From Limnospira sp050045915 (GTDB taxonomy: Bacteria; Cyanobacteriota; Cyanobacteriia; Cyanobacteriales; Microcoleaceae): a DNA stretch of 64,000 bases. This document shows positions 51,726 through 61,121 of the stretch, piece by piece (position 1 is the first letter of the stretch; the number at the start of each line of letters is the position of its first letter). Both the position numbers and the translations under genes were made by a program. The stretch spans positions 1-64,000 of the forward strand of contig JBNGCR010000003.1 of the NCBI GenBank assembly GCA_050045915.1, read 5' to 3'. The notes beneath the pieces were generated by a model, which ran no database searches, had not been told where the DNA came from, and saw nothing but the letters and a program-made list of their open reading frames with translations.

Positions 51726-54700
51726 ATGGGAAGAGAGAACCAACAAACCAATCAACCGTTTTCGAGAATGATGCCCGAAATTATTCTCTGGTTTGATTTC
51801 GACAAAAAACCGATCCTTGTCTCTCCAAGTCCGGTTGACAATTGCAGCCGATTCGCCGTCGATCTGACCCTCGAATATTGCCAAAAAAATCCCGAATTTA
51901 TATTTGAAATAGAAGCAACATTTAAAGAACAAAAAAAACGCGATTTCCGCTACAAAATTTTTTCGCCCACCGACGCGACCGACATCGAATTTTCAGCGAC
52001 GATCTCCCCCCTCCCCGATCGCCGCCTCCTCTGGGTCGCCCGCCCCCAAGAGGCAAAGGGGCACTCTTCCTTCGCTTCCTCCCAGATCCTCTCAGACATC
52101 ACCCTCAAAATTCGCCAGTCCCTCGACCTGAGCGAAATCCTCGCCACCACCGTCACCGAAGTGCGATCGCTCCTCGACGCCGATCGCGTCGTGATGTTTC
52201 AACTGCGATCGGCCAACGGCGGGATCGTCGTCCAAGAAGCCGTCCGGCCCCAGTGGAAATCCCTGAGCGGCCAAGAAATCGTCGATCCCTGCTTCCACCG
52301 CTTCATCAAAGCCTACCGCGACGGCCGCACCCTCAGCATCAGCAACGTCGGCGACAGCCACCTCGTCCGCTCCTGCTATCGAGAACTGCTCGACTACTTC
52401 CAAGTCCAAGCCGTCCTGATCGTCCCCATCGTCAGCCAGGGACACCTGTGGGGGCTGCTGATCGTCCACCAATGTCGCAGTCCCCGCCACTGGCGACCCC
52501 ACGAAATCGACCTCCTCAAACAACTCGCCGACCAGGTAGGCATCGCCCTCGACCAAGCCCAACTCCTCAGACAACTGCGGCAGGCCCACCAACAGATCTC
52601 CTTCCACGTCGAAAACTCCCCCCTAGCCGTGGTGGAGTGGAACAGCGAACTCCGCATACTCCGCTGGTCCGACCGCGCCGAGCAGTTGTTCGGGTGGAGC
52701 GCGGCCGAAACCATCGGGCGACAGTGGTCCGAGTTGAATTGGGTGGTGGAAGCCGATCGCGATCGCGTCCTGCAGGCCTGCATCCGCCTGATCGACGGCA
52801 CCGAAGACCGCCAAATCTGCTCCAACCGCAACGCCACCAAAAACGGCCAAATCCTCCACTGCGAATGGTACAACTCCGCCTGCCGGGACGAAGCGGGGAA
52901 CTTAATCTCGATTTTATCCCTCGGCCAGGACATCACCGAACGCACCCGAGTCCAAGAAGCCCTGCGCCAAAGCGAAGAACGCTGGCAGTTAGCTCTGCGG
53001 GGAAACAACGATGGAATTTGGGATTGGAACGTCGAAACCGACGCCGTGTTCTTCTCGGCTCGCTGGAAAGAGATGCTCGGATATGCCGAACACGAAATTA
53101 TCAATCAGCTCGAAGAGTGGGAGAAGCGAGTCCACCCCGAAGACCGCGACTGGGTGATGCAAGCCATCGCCGACCACTTCAACAAAAAAACCCCCTTCTA
53201 CATCACCGAACATCGGATACGCTGCAAAGATGGCAGCTACAAGTGGATTCTCGACCGGGGACAAGCCGTCTGGGACGAATTCGGCCGCGTCACCCGGATG
53301 GTCGGGTCCCACACCGACATCAGCCCCCGCAAACAGGCCGAAGCCGCCCTGCGCCAGAGCGAAGCCCGCTACAGCTCCCTCACCAACGACGTCCTCGACA
53401 AATCGGAAGTGGGCATTTTTATCCTCGACGCCGACTTCCGGGTGGTCTGGATTAACCGGGCGATCGAACGGTTTTTCGGCATTCAAAGAACCGAGGCGAT
53501 CGGAAAAGACAAGCGACAACTGATCCGCGATCGCATCCAGTCCATTTTCGCCGACCCCGACCGCTTCGCCGCCACCGTCCTGGCCACCTACGACAACAAC
53601 ACCTACATCGAACAATTTGAATGTCACATTCTGCCCGACGGCGACCGGGCCGAACGCTGGCTGGAACACCTGAGCCAACCGATCGCCTCGGGATTGTACG
53701 CCGGGGGCCGCATCGAACACTACACCGACATTTCACGTCACAAGCAAACCGAAACCGAACTTCAGCGCCTCAACTGGGCCTTGAAAACCATCAGCCACTG
53801 CAATCGCGCCACAGTGCGGGCGACCACCGAAACCCAACTCCTCAACCAGATCTGCGAGATCTTGGTGACGGTGGGCGGCTACCGCCGGGTGAGTGTCGAA
53901 TACGCCCAATTTCCCGACATCCGACATCTCACCCCCGTCGCCGGGGCGGGAGGAACCCTTGACAGCGAGATCGGACCGAACCTTGACGAACGGAAAATAG
54001 CCCTACGCCTCAGACGGCCCCGGGTGTTTTCGGAGCAGCGGGAGTCCGGAATTTCGGCGATCGCGGTCCCCTTGATCCGGGGCGTCCAAGGTCGAAATAC
54101 AGCCGACTCCGCCTCCTCCCCGACCCCCGTTTTCGGGGTGCTGACCCTGTACCGCGATCGCCCCGACACCTTCGACACTGCGGAGGTACAGTTTCTCTCC
54201 GAGTTGGCCGACGACCTGGCCTTCGGCATCAACGCCGGGCGGACCCACCGCCAAGCCTCCGAAAGCGAGGAAAAATTCCGACAACTGGCCGAAAACATCC
54301 ACGATGTCTTCTGGATGAGCGACCGATCCCCTGTCGCAGAGCGCCAGTCCTGGAACATTCTCTACGTCAGCCCCGCCTACGAGGACGTTTGGGGGCGCAG
54401 TTGCCGGAGTCTCTACCGATCGCCCGACACCTACTTCGAGGCCATCCACCCCGACGACCGGGGGCGCGCGATCGCAGCCTTTCAAAACCACCCCGCCACC
54501 CACCTGGATATCGAATATCGCATCGTCCGCCCCGACGGGTCGATCCGCTGGATCTGGGACCGCGCCTTCCCGATTTTCGACGACCGGGGACAGATGTACC
54601 GCCGCGCCGGCATCGCCAAAGATATCACCCAACGCAAAGAAGCCGAGGAACTTCTGTGGCGGGCCAAGGCCGAATTGGAAGTCCGGGTGCGATCGCGGAC

Positions 54701-56630
54701 GGCCGAACTGGCCGAAATCAACCGCCGCCTCCAACAGGAACTCGAAGAACACCGGCGCACCGAAGCCCAACTCCTAGAGGGCCGGAAACTTTACCGCACC
54801 CTGGTGCAAAACTTTCCCAAAGGTGCCGTCTTCCTGTTTGACCCAGACCTGCGCCACAGCATCGCCGACGGCGTGGCCCTGGCCACCCACGGTTTGTCCT
54901 CCGAACAGATCGAAGGGAAAACCATCTGGGAGGTCTTTTCTCCGGCTACCTGTGAGGCGATCGAACCCCACTACCGCAGGGCGTTGATCGGAGAAACCTC
55001 CACGGGAGAACTGGAACAGGAGGGGCGCATTTACTATGTCCAAACCCTGCCGGTGCGAAATGAGGAGGGGAACAAGGGGATGGAGCCCCTGGTTGCTGGC
55101 ATGATGGTCATGCAGGATATCACTGAACGCAAGCAAGCCGAAAACCTGCGCGATCGCCTGATCGCCATCATCGAAGCCACCCCCGACTTCATCGCCTCGG
55201 CCACCCCCACCGGCGAGATCGTCTACTTCAATCGCTCGGCCCGGGAGGTGTTGGGACTGCCCCCTGAAGGGGCGATCGAGTGGGACATTTCCAAACATCA
55301 CCCCCAGTGGGCTACTGAGATTCTCTGGGAGGAGGGTATCCCAACCGCCCTCCGGGAGGGGACTTGGCTGGGGGAAACGGCGCTGTTGAGTGCCGCCGGC
55401 CGGGAAATTCCCATTTCCCAGCGGATCATCGCCCACCGCAGCGACGAGGGGCCAATCAGTTTGCTCTCCACCATCGCCCGGGATATCACCGACCAAAAGC
55501 AAACCGAGGCGAACCTGCGCGAGGCGGAACGGCGGTGGCGGAGTTTGCTCGAAAATGTCCATCTGTTGGTGGTGAGTTTGGACTGCGACGGCCGCATTGA
55601 ATATGTCAACCCCTTCTTTTTGGAGTTGACCGGATATTCGGCCGCTGAAATCAAGGGTCAAACCTGGTCCCCCCCCTTCATCCCCCCCCACCAGGAAAAG
55701 GTTCAAGCCCAGTTTCGAGATCTGCTCAACCACACCCTCAACTCCCACGGCTACCACTCTATCCTCACGAAAGCTGGGGAAGAAAAAATGATCGCCTGGA
55801 ACCACACCCTGCTTCAAAGTCCCGACGGTCAGGCGATCGGCACGATGAGCATCGGCGAGGACATCACCGAACGCTACGCGATCGAACGCATGAAGGACGA
55901 GTTTATTTCCGTGGTCAGCCACGAACTTCGCACCCCGCTGACGTCCATTTACGGCGGCCTGAACCTGATTTGCAGCCATTTAGACCCCAGTTCCGATCGC
56001 GGGCGACAGGTGATCGAAATCGCCACGGAAAGCGCCGGACGCCTGGTGCGACTGGTTAATGATATTTTGGAACTCGAACGGTTAGAATCGGGTAAAATTA
56101 GTCTCTGTCTGCAAATGGTGAATGCTGGCTATCTCCTCGTGAGAGCCGGCGAACAAATGCAGGTCATGGCTAATCGTGCCGGGATCGCGATCGATGTCGT
56201 TCCCCAAGACCTCAAGATCTGCGCCGATCCCGATCGCATCCTGCAAGTGCTAACCAATCTTTTGGGCAACGCGATCAAATTTTCGGATTCCGGGAGTCGG
56301 GTGACTCTGACAGTGGCCCAAGCCGGGGGCGACTCTCGCTGTTCTCCCGCCGTCACCTCCCCCTGTCCCTCGCCGGTTCTGTTTTCGGTCAGCGACACCG
56401 GCCGCGGCATCCCCCCCCACAAGATCGAGAGCATTTTCGAGCGGTTTCACCAAGTCGATGCCTCGGACTCCCGCCAAAAAGGTGGCACGGGTTTGGGACT
56501 CGCCATCTGTCGGAGTATCGTAGAACAACATGGCGGTCGGATTTGGGTGAAGAGTACCCCCAACGTTGGCAGTTGCTTCTACTTCACGTTATCCGCACAG
56601 ATTGAGGAGGATAAAATTGATGAATCCTAG
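51726..56630 (+). CDS. Giant GAF/multi-PAS sensor histidine kinase with a DXCF-type GAF
   Basis: About 1,634 residues, no transmembrane segment seen, so probably cytoplasmic. Order (rough residues): GAF 120-280; PAS 290-410; PAS 415-540; PAS 545-680; second GAF 690-840; PAS 850-975; coiled coil 975-1035; PAS 1035-1140, 1145-1265 and 1275-1390; HisKA 1395-1460 (FISVVSHELRTPLTSIYGGL); ATPase 1505-1625 (DTGRGIPPHKIESIFERFHQ, GTGLGLAICRSIVEQHGG). The first GAF has D-P-C-F (Cys at 52290-52292) and the usual bilin cysteine in VRSCYREL (52374-52376; Tyr replaces the His), the pattern of DXCF cyanobacteriochromes, so it may bind a bilin. A TTG at 51699 could be an earlier start. The CheY-like gene overlaps its end by 11 bases. 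Confidence 0.88.
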   Translation: MGRENQQTNQPFSRMMPEIILWFDFDKKPILVSPSPVDNCSRFAVDLTLEYCQKNPEFIFEIEATFKEQKKRDFRYKIFSPTDATDIEFSATISPLPDRRLLWVARPQEAKGHSSFASSQILSDITLKIRQSLDLSEILATTVTEVRSLLDADRVVMFQLRSANGGIVVQEAVRPQWKSLSGQEIVDPCFHRFIKAYRDGRTLSISNVGDSHLVRSCYRELLDYFQVQAVLIVPIVSQGHLWGLLIVHQCRSPRHWRPHEIDLLKQLADQVGIALDQAQLLRQLRQAHQQISFHVENSPLAVVEWNSELRILRWSDRAEQLFGWSAAETIGRQWSELNWVVEADRDRVLQACIRLIDGTEDRQICSNRNATKNGQILHCEWYNSACRDEAGNLISILSLGQDITERTRVQEALRQSEERWQLALRGNNDGIWDWNVETDAVFFSARWKEMLGYAEHEIINQLEEWEKRVHPEDRDWVMQAIADHFNKKTPFYITEHRIRCKDGSYKWILDRGQAVWDEFGRVTRMVGSHTDISPRKQAEAALRQSEARYSSLTNDVLDKSEVGIFILDADFRVVWINRAIERFFGIQRTEAIGKDKRQLIRDRIQSIFADPDRFAATVLATYDNNTYIEQFECHILPDGDRAERWLEHLSQPIASGLYAGGRIEHYTDISRHKQTETELQRLNWALKTISHCNRATVRATTETQLLNQICEILVTVGGYRRVSVEYAQFPDIRHLTPVAGAGGTLDSEIGPNLDERKIALRLRRPRVFSEQRESGISAIAVPLIRGVQGRNTADSASSPTPVFGVLTLYRDRPDTFDTAEVQFLSELADDLAFGINAGRTHRQASESEEKFRQLAENIHDVFWMSDRSPVAERQSWNILYVSPAYEDVWGRSCRSLYRSPDTYFEAIHPDDRGRAIAAFQNHPATHLDIEYRIVRPDGSIRWIWDRAFPIFDDRGQMYRRAGIAKDITQRKEAEELLWRAKAELEVRVRSRTAELAEINRRLQQELEEHRRTEAQLLEGRKLYRTLVQNFPKGAVFLFDPDLRHSIADGVALATHGLSSEQIEGKTIWEVFSPATCEAIEPHYRRALIGETSTGELEQEGRIYYVQTLPVRNEEGNKGMEPLVAGMMVMQDITERKQAENLRDRLIAIIEATPDFIASATPTGEIVYFNRSAREVLGLPPEGAIEWDISKHHPQWATEILWEEGIPTALREGTWLGETALLSAAGREIPISQRIIAHRSDEGPISLLSTIARDITDQKQTEANLREAERRWRSLLENVHLLVVSLDCDGRIEYVNPFFLELTGYSAAEIKGQTWSPPFIPPHQEKVQAQFRDLLNHTLNSHGYHSILTKAGEEKMIAWNHTLLQSPDGQAIGTMSIGEDITERYAIERMKDEFISVVSHELRTPLTSIYGGLNLICSHLDPSSDRGRQVIEIATESAGRLVRLVNDILELERLESGKISLCLQMVNAGYLLVRAGEQMQVMANRAGIAIDVVPQDLKICADPDRILQVLTNLLGNAIKFSDSGSRVTLTVAQAGGDSRCSPAVTSPCPSPVLFSVSDTGRGIPPHKIESIFERFHQVDASDSRQKGGTGLGLAICRSIVEQHGGRIWVKSTPNVGSCFYFTLSAQIEEDKIDES

Positions 56631-57009
56631 CAAACGGATTTTGGTCATTGACGACGACGATGGCGTGCGGGAAATCATTCAGATTTCCCTGGAAGTGGCC
56701 GCCGGGTGGGAAGTGCTGACCGCCGCTTCCGGCAGCGAAGGATTGGTTCTGGCCGCCACCGAAAAACCCGACGCCATCCTCCTGGACGTGATGATGCCGG
56801 ATATGGACGGAGCCACCACCTTCGGAGAATTGCGACAGAACCCGACGACTCAAAATATCCCGACTATCCTACTCACGGCTAAAGCCAAAGTGAGTGAAAA
56901 ACAGCAGTTTATCAAGTTGGGAGTCACCGGCGTGATCACGAAACCCTTTGAAGCGATGGCTCTGGTCTGCCAAATTCGCGAGATCCTGCACTGGAACGAG
57001 AATGCTTGA
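56620..57009 (+). CDS. CheY-like response regulator (single receiver)
   Basis: A 129-residue receiver: ILVIDDDDGVREIIQISLEV, phospho-Asp in DAILLDVMMPDMDG, Thr/Lys switch residues in TILLTAKAK and GVITKPFEAM. Start ATG 56620 lies 11 bases inside the kinase gene and has GAGGAGG 9 bases upstream, so it is translated with the kinase. No output domain: it probably shuttles phosphate from the kinase to another protein (for example the HPt of 49590-51620). Confidence 0.93.
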   Translation: MNPSKRILVIDDDDGVREIIQISLEVAAGWEVLTAASGSEGLVLAATEKPDAILLDVMMPDMDGATTFGELRQNPTTQNIPTILLTAKAKVSEKQQFIKLGVTGVITKPFEAMALVCQIREILHWNENA

Positions 57010-57647
57010 GATCAGATCCGGTTTTTGACCGGGCAGACTTCCCAAATCGGGTGTGGGGTGTGCGGAAGGATTCGGGGGGAAATCGTTCCGTTTCTCCGGA
57101 CACTGAACCTGGGTTCCGTCCCAACCATCGCTTCCGGGGGACTTGGGAAAAGTACCGGAGATCGTCACAGAAATTTCACAATTATCCTTTAAATTCAATC
57201 TGGGTTCGGAGACTAGGCGAGTTAGGCGAGTTATCGCAGGTATCGCGCACTGCTATAAGTTTCGATAATGCTAAGATGTCAAACATTGAAGCGGACTGAA
57301 TGTCGGCTCGGGCAGCGTTTCCGACATTAGTCCGAAGCAGCCGGAAAAATCGCGCCGGGAAAGGACGATACACAATTTTTACTCGCACTTTGCGACGGCT
57401 TGATATCGTTTCGAGCCTTCAGTTTTGGAAAGCGCTCTCCGAGCGACGAGGAGGCGAAAATTTTTCCCCTTCCCCAAACTCTCTCTTCAAGCAACATGAA
57501 ATTGAATCGGAGTGCGATCGCACGATTTTTCGGGGCGAATCCCGGGGTAAGTCGCAGAATTTCCGACACCAATTTTCCGGCGAAACAGCACGAAATCTGC
57601 GATCGCTGAAAAGGTGCAATTTCCGAATTATCAACAAGGAGTCAACC
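57010..57647. other. Intergenic region, no supported gene
   Basis: 638 bp. The frame of the next gene stays open back to 57300, but that part has no structure-like sequence and the clear AAGGAG start is at 57648. A GTTTCGATAATGCTAAGATG section near 57258 could be promoter-like. Nothing else is recognised. Confidence 0.5.
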
Positions 57648-58085
57648 ATGAATTTTAAAATTTTATGGGTCGAAAAAGATAATTTTTTGAACTCTCCTCT
57701 CGAAGAGATTCTTCAGCTCGAAGCGTTCAACATTATTTGGACGGAGGAAGGCAAATGTGCCATTCAAATCGCCCAGGAGATGCAGCCCAACTTAATTATC
57801 AGTCGCCTGAATTTGAACGATCGCAACACCTGTCAGTTTCTCGAACGCCTGGGACAAAATGAGGCTACGGCGAAAATTCCCCTGATCGTGATCGAGTCCG
57901 ATGAAGCCCATCAAGCCGAAGATAAGGGGCGCAATTTTCGCGTCAATTTGCGGACTAATCAATATTGGACGACCCCCACCCAAGTCCGTCAAATGATTCA
58001 AGAAATCGCCCAAAACGTGGCTGGTTTGCCGGCGAAAAAGGGTTCTTTATTGGAGAGCGATCGCCAAAGTTATAGATGCCGATAA
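57648..58085 (+). CDS. Degenerate receiver-domain protein
   Basis: A 145-residue CheY-fold protein: MNFKILWVEKDNFLNSPLEE, IIWTEEGKCAIQIAQEMQPN, LIISRLNLNDRNTCQFLERL and KIPLIVIESDEA. The pattern is a receiver, but the phospho-acceptor Asp is Ser (LIISRLNL instead of LIIxDxxxP) and the acidic pocket pair is E-K-D. Also the switch Lys region reads VNLRTNQYWTTP with no K-P. It therefore cannot be phosphorylated in the usual way and may work by binding. AAGGAG 7 bases upstream fixes the start. It lies beside the kinase-receiver locus. Confidence 0.7.
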   Translation: MNFKILWVEKDNFLNSPLEEILQLEAFNIIWTEEGKCAIQIAQEMQPNLIISRLNLNDRNTCQFLERLGQNEATAKIPLIVIESDEAHQAEDKGRNFRVNLRTNQYWTTPTQVRQMIQEIAQNVAGLPAKKGSLLESDRQSYRCR

Positions 58086-58436
58086 AACGACCGATACGAC
58101 CTTGATCGCAACCCTCAAATTGCCGATTCTCGAACGATTGTGCTAATATCAAGTCCGGTTATTTAGCCACACTAACTCTCAAATCATCTGAATAGGATTA
58201 GAGCGGGTAGGGGCGCCTGGCTTGCGCCCTCCGGAATTGATTCCCAAGCGGTCTTGATATCCAACCCGTTTTTTTCCGGGCATTCAACCGGATTTGATAT
58301 AAGTAAGTATTCAAATGGACTGAATCTCCCACATTTTTCCGCCCTTCCAGCAGAATTTCTGCAACCAACCCAGAGGGAATCTCTCCTGAAGCGTCATAAT
58401 ATCAACCATACTGTAGGCCAATCTCCAAAGAACCGA
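58086..58436. repeat. Repeat-rich intergenic segment
   Basis: CTCGAACGATTGTGCTAATA (58129-58148) and GTAAGTATTCAAATGGACTG (58305-58324) match the right end of the dispersed repeat at 4.8 kb, in the same orientation but split. GGAATTGATTCCCAAGCGGT at 58234-58253 equals part of the palindrome at 27.85 kb. The open frame upstream of surE runs through these repeats and is not coding. Confidence 0.65.
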
Positions 58437-59114
58437 ATGACAATTGTTTTGAGCAACGACGACGGCATCGATGCCCCCGGCATTCGAGCTTTATCCGAAG
58501 CTGTCCAGGGTGCGACCATTTGGGTAGCTCCCCGCGACCACCTTTCGGGGTGCGGCCATCAGGTGACGACCCACACCCCCATCCACGTCGGACGCCGATC
58601 GCAAACCCGCTACGCGATCGCCGGGACCCCCGCAGACTGCATCCGCATCGCCGTCAGCCACCTCTGTCCCAACGTGAAATGGGTCCTCTCGGGCATTAAC
58701 GCCGGAGGTAATATGGGCGCGGATCTGTACATTTCCGGAACCGTCGCCGCCGTCCGGGAAGCGGCCCTCCGCGGCATCCCCGCCATCGCCATTTCCCAGT
58801 ATCGCAAAGGGGGCAAACCCGTGGATTGGGAACGGGCCACCCGCCTCACCGGGCGAGTTTTGCAAGAGCTCCTCCAAAAACCCTGCGATCGCGGCAGTTT
58901 TTGGAACGTCAACCTCCCCCACCTCGAACCGGAAGAACCCGATCCGGACTGGGTCTTCTGTCCCCCCTCCACGGACCCCCTGCCGGCGGTTTATCGCATC
59001 GACGGAGAATATTACCAATACGTCGGAGAGTACGGAAAACGCGATCGCGCCACCGGGACCGATGTAGACATTTGTTTCGGCGGTCAGATCGCCGTCAGCC
59101 CAATTTCACTCTGA
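58437..59114 (+). CDS. surE: 5'/3'-nucleotidase SurE
   Basis: A 225-residue nucleoside monophosphate phosphatase. The metal motif is LSNDDGIDAPGIRAL; also SGCGHQVTTHTPIHV, IAGTPADCIRIAV and LSGINAGGNMGADLYISGTV with VAAVREAALRGIPAIAIS, all SurE marks. ATG 58437 is chosen, because upstream sequence in the same frame is repeat DNA. Length is slightly short (usual 250-265), with the end IAVSPISL complete. Cytoplasmic; stationary-phase survival and nucleotide recycling in other bacteria. Confidence 0.92.
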   Translation: MTIVLSNDDGIDAPGIRALSEAVQGATIWVAPRDHLSGCGHQVTTHTPIHVGRRSQTRYAIAGTPADCIRIAVSHLCPNVKWVLSGINAGGNMGADLYISGTVAAVREAALRGIPAIAISQYRKGGKPVDWERATRLTGRVLQELLQKPCDRGSFWNVNLPHLEPEEPDPDWVFCPPSTDPLPAVYRIDGEYYQYVGEYGKRDRATGTDVDICFGGQIAVSPISL

Positions 59115-59298
59115 ATCTTTGCTTCCCAGTCAAGAGTAAAAATGCTCAGATTTTGGGGCGATCGTCACCGTGATAATTCTTAACACTATTTCCGGGCAAA
59201 TCAGTTTAAGGTAAAAACTCAGGCAGTCCAAGCAGCCGTTCAATTCAGGATTAATAAGCCTGCTGTAGAATTTAGCTTTGGGATAAAATCAATTTAGT

Positions 59299-60027
59299 AT
59301 GAGCGTTAACCTAGCGGCCCAGTTGCGGGAAGGCACCAAAAAGTCCCACACGATGGCAGAAAATGTCGGCTTTATCAGGTGCTTTTTAAAAGGCACCGTA
59401 GAAAAAACTTCTTACCGAAAACTGGCGGGGAACCTCTACTTTGTCTATACGGCGATGGAAGAGGAAATGGAACGCCACAAAGATCATCCGATCCTCTCGA
59501 AGCTATATTTTCCGGAATTGAACCGGAAACAAGCTCTGGAGCAGGATTTGTTCTTCTACTACGGCGCCGACTGGCGGGAAGAGGTGCAACCCTCGGAAGC
59601 CGCCCAAGCCTACATTGCCCGGATTCGTGAAATTTCCGAACACGATCCGGTCCTGCTGATCTCCCACCTGTACACCCGCTATTTAGGAGATCTCTCCGGC
59701 GGACAAATTCTGAAGGGCATCGCCCAAACCGCGATGAACTTGTCCGACGGCAAAGGAACTCAGTTCTACGAGTTCGACGAAATCTCCGACGAGAAAGCCT
59801 TCAAAACCAACTACCGTCAGGCGATGAACGACCTGCCCATCGACCAAGAAACGGCCGATCGCATCGTCGATGAAGCCAACGCCGCCTTCGGAATGAACAT
59901 GAAAATGTTCCAAGAACTCGAAGGCAATTTGGTCAAGGCGATCGGAATCATGTTATTCAACGCCCTGACACGGAGACGCAGTCGCGGTTCCACCGAACTC
60001 GCCACTGCCACCGACTCCGCCAATTAA
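59299..60027 (+). CDS. ho1: Heme oxygenase 1 (ferredoxin-dependent)
   Basis: A 242-residue enzyme that opens heme to biliverdin IX-alpha, the precursor of phycocyanobilin. Proximal His is in REGTKKSHTMAENVGF; the distal helix is YLGDLSGGQILKGIAQ. QLREGTKKSHTMAEN and YRKLAGNLYFVYTAMEEEME match the cyanobacterial HO1 group. Length usual. Reduced ferredoxin gives the electrons; a ferredoxin gene lies at 20977 but is not next to it. Together with the GAF kinase and cpcS it is part of the bilin theme of this window. Confidence 0.95.
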   Translation: MSVNLAAQLREGTKKSHTMAENVGFIRCFLKGTVEKTSYRKLAGNLYFVYTAMEEEMERHKDHPILSKLYFPELNRKQALEQDLFFYYGADWREEVQPSEAAQAYIARIREISEHDPVLLISHLYTRYLGDLSGGQILKGIAQTAMNLSDGKGTQFYEFDEISDEKAFKTNYRQAMNDLPIDQETADRIVDEANAAFGMNMKMFQELEGNLVKAIGIMLFNALTRRRSRGSTELATATDSAN

Positions 60028-60113
60028 TATAGCAATCAGCAAAGGCTGACCGCCTGTCCGAAGAGAAGTTTCGGCATTTTCGGATGCCCTAACTACCCTG
60101 ACGATTGCTATAT
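60027..60113. repeat. MITE-like inverted repeat after ho1
   Basis: Arms ATATAGCAATC (60027-60037) and GATTGCTATAT (60103-60113) are perfect complements around 65 bases. The left arm begins at the last base of the ho1 stop codon (60025-60027). TATAGCAATC-type stem-loops recur in many cyanobacterial genomes. A short non-autonomous mobile element is possible. Confidence 0.6.
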
Positions 60114-60200
60114 CTTTCGGTTCCACCCGAATGTTAAAAACCCCCCTCTCCTTCCCGGAACCCCCACAGCCGCAACCAGCAGCCGTGGAGGCTCCGGGAA

Positions 60201-60268
60201 AATAATTAATAATTAATAATTGTTAATTGTTAATTGTTAATCGTTAATCGTTAATTGTTAATCGTTAA
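60201..60268. repeat. TTAATTG/TTAATCG short tandem repeats
   Basis: Runs of AATTAAT, GTTAATT and GTTAATC over 68 bases, running into the 3' end of coaE. Similar to 43430-43491 and 49062-49098. Confidence 0.75.
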
Positions 60269-60860
60269 TTGCCCGATCGCACTGTTCGTACAACGCCTCC
60301 AAAGTTGAAGAATTATCCAAGACCACATCCGCCCGCCGACACTTTTTTTCCAGGGGCATTTGACTCTCAATTCGGGCTTGAATCTGTTCCGGGGTGAGGG
60401 AAGACCCGTGCCGTTCGATCAGGCGGCGCTTTTGCTGTTCGGGGGGGCAGCGGACGACCCAAATTTCCGTCACCAAATCCGTCATTTCCGCTTCAAACAG
60501 GAGAGGAATAGCCAACACCGCCGTCGGTTCTCCCGCCGACGGATTTTGTCTGAGCAGCGCGCAATTTTCCCGAAAGCGATCGCGGACGAACGGGTGAATT
60601 TGTGCTTCCACCCAGCGCCGTTCTGATAAATTATTAAAAATAATCTGGCCCAACTTGTATCGATCTAAGCTACCATCGGGGAGAAGCAAGTCGGAACCGT
60701 AGCGGTCAACCAGAGTCCTCAGAACCGGAGAATTGGGTTCGACAGCTTGACGGGCGTAGATATCCGCATCCCAGACGGGCAGGTTGTGAGTTCGAGCCAA
60801 ATAATTAGAGACGGTAGTTTTTCCCGTACCGATACCGCCCGTCAAGCCGATCAAACGCAT
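60258..60860 (-). CDS. coaE: Dephospho-CoA kinase
   Basis: A 200-residue P-loop kinase for the last step of coenzyme A synthesis. Walker A GLTGGIGTGKTTVSNYLA at the very start; VWDADIYARQAVEPNSP holds the Asp of the substrate site; then VLAIPLLFEAEMTDLV and the lid region RCPPEQQKRRLIERHGSSLT. The C-terminal end (EQCDRAIND) is coded partly by the repeat TTAATTG/TTAATCG, so the repeat has grown up to the gene end. Confidence 0.93.
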   Translation of the reverse strand: MRLIGLTGGIGTGKTTVSNYLARTHNLPVWDADIYARQAVEPNSPVLRTLVDRYGSDLLLPDGSLDRYKLGQIIFNNLSERRWVEAQIHPFVRDRFRENCALLRQNPSAGEPTAVLAIPLLFEAEMTDLVTEIWVVRCPPEQQKRRLIERHGSSLTPEQIQARIESQMPLEKKCRRADVVLDNSSTLEALYEQCDRAIND

Positions 60861-61121
60861 TTTTGAGTGTTTCGAGGTTTCAACTGCAATTCGTCGAAGG
60901 ATCGATCACCTCGCCCCCGCCCGTCAGGACGCCGAGAACGGTTCCTTTTCAAGTCGCTGTTTCCGAGGGACAATCAGCCCGCGCCCGTTCCGGGGATAGC
61001 ATCTTCAGTTAGATTGCCAGACCATTGCAACAGAGTCAATCGGCTCCGAGTTAACAAATCATCCGGTTCAAGTTGGCGGTTCGAGCCATCGAAATGGGGA
61101 ATTCCCAGGGAGGATATCACG

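Noticed and set aside
54774..55979. 401-codon frame opposite the giant kinase gene
   Set aside because: The plus-strand frame carries clear PAS and HisKA motifs; the antisense product is Gly/Asp-rich without motifs.
57300..57647. N-terminal extension of the degenerate receiver
   Set aside because: In frame but without fold-like sequence; AAGGAG before ATG 57648 and the receiver start at that Met fix the shorter gene.
58254..58436. N-terminal extension of SurE
   Set aside because: It is coded by dispersed-repeat DNA; SurE family proteins begin at the Met at 58437.
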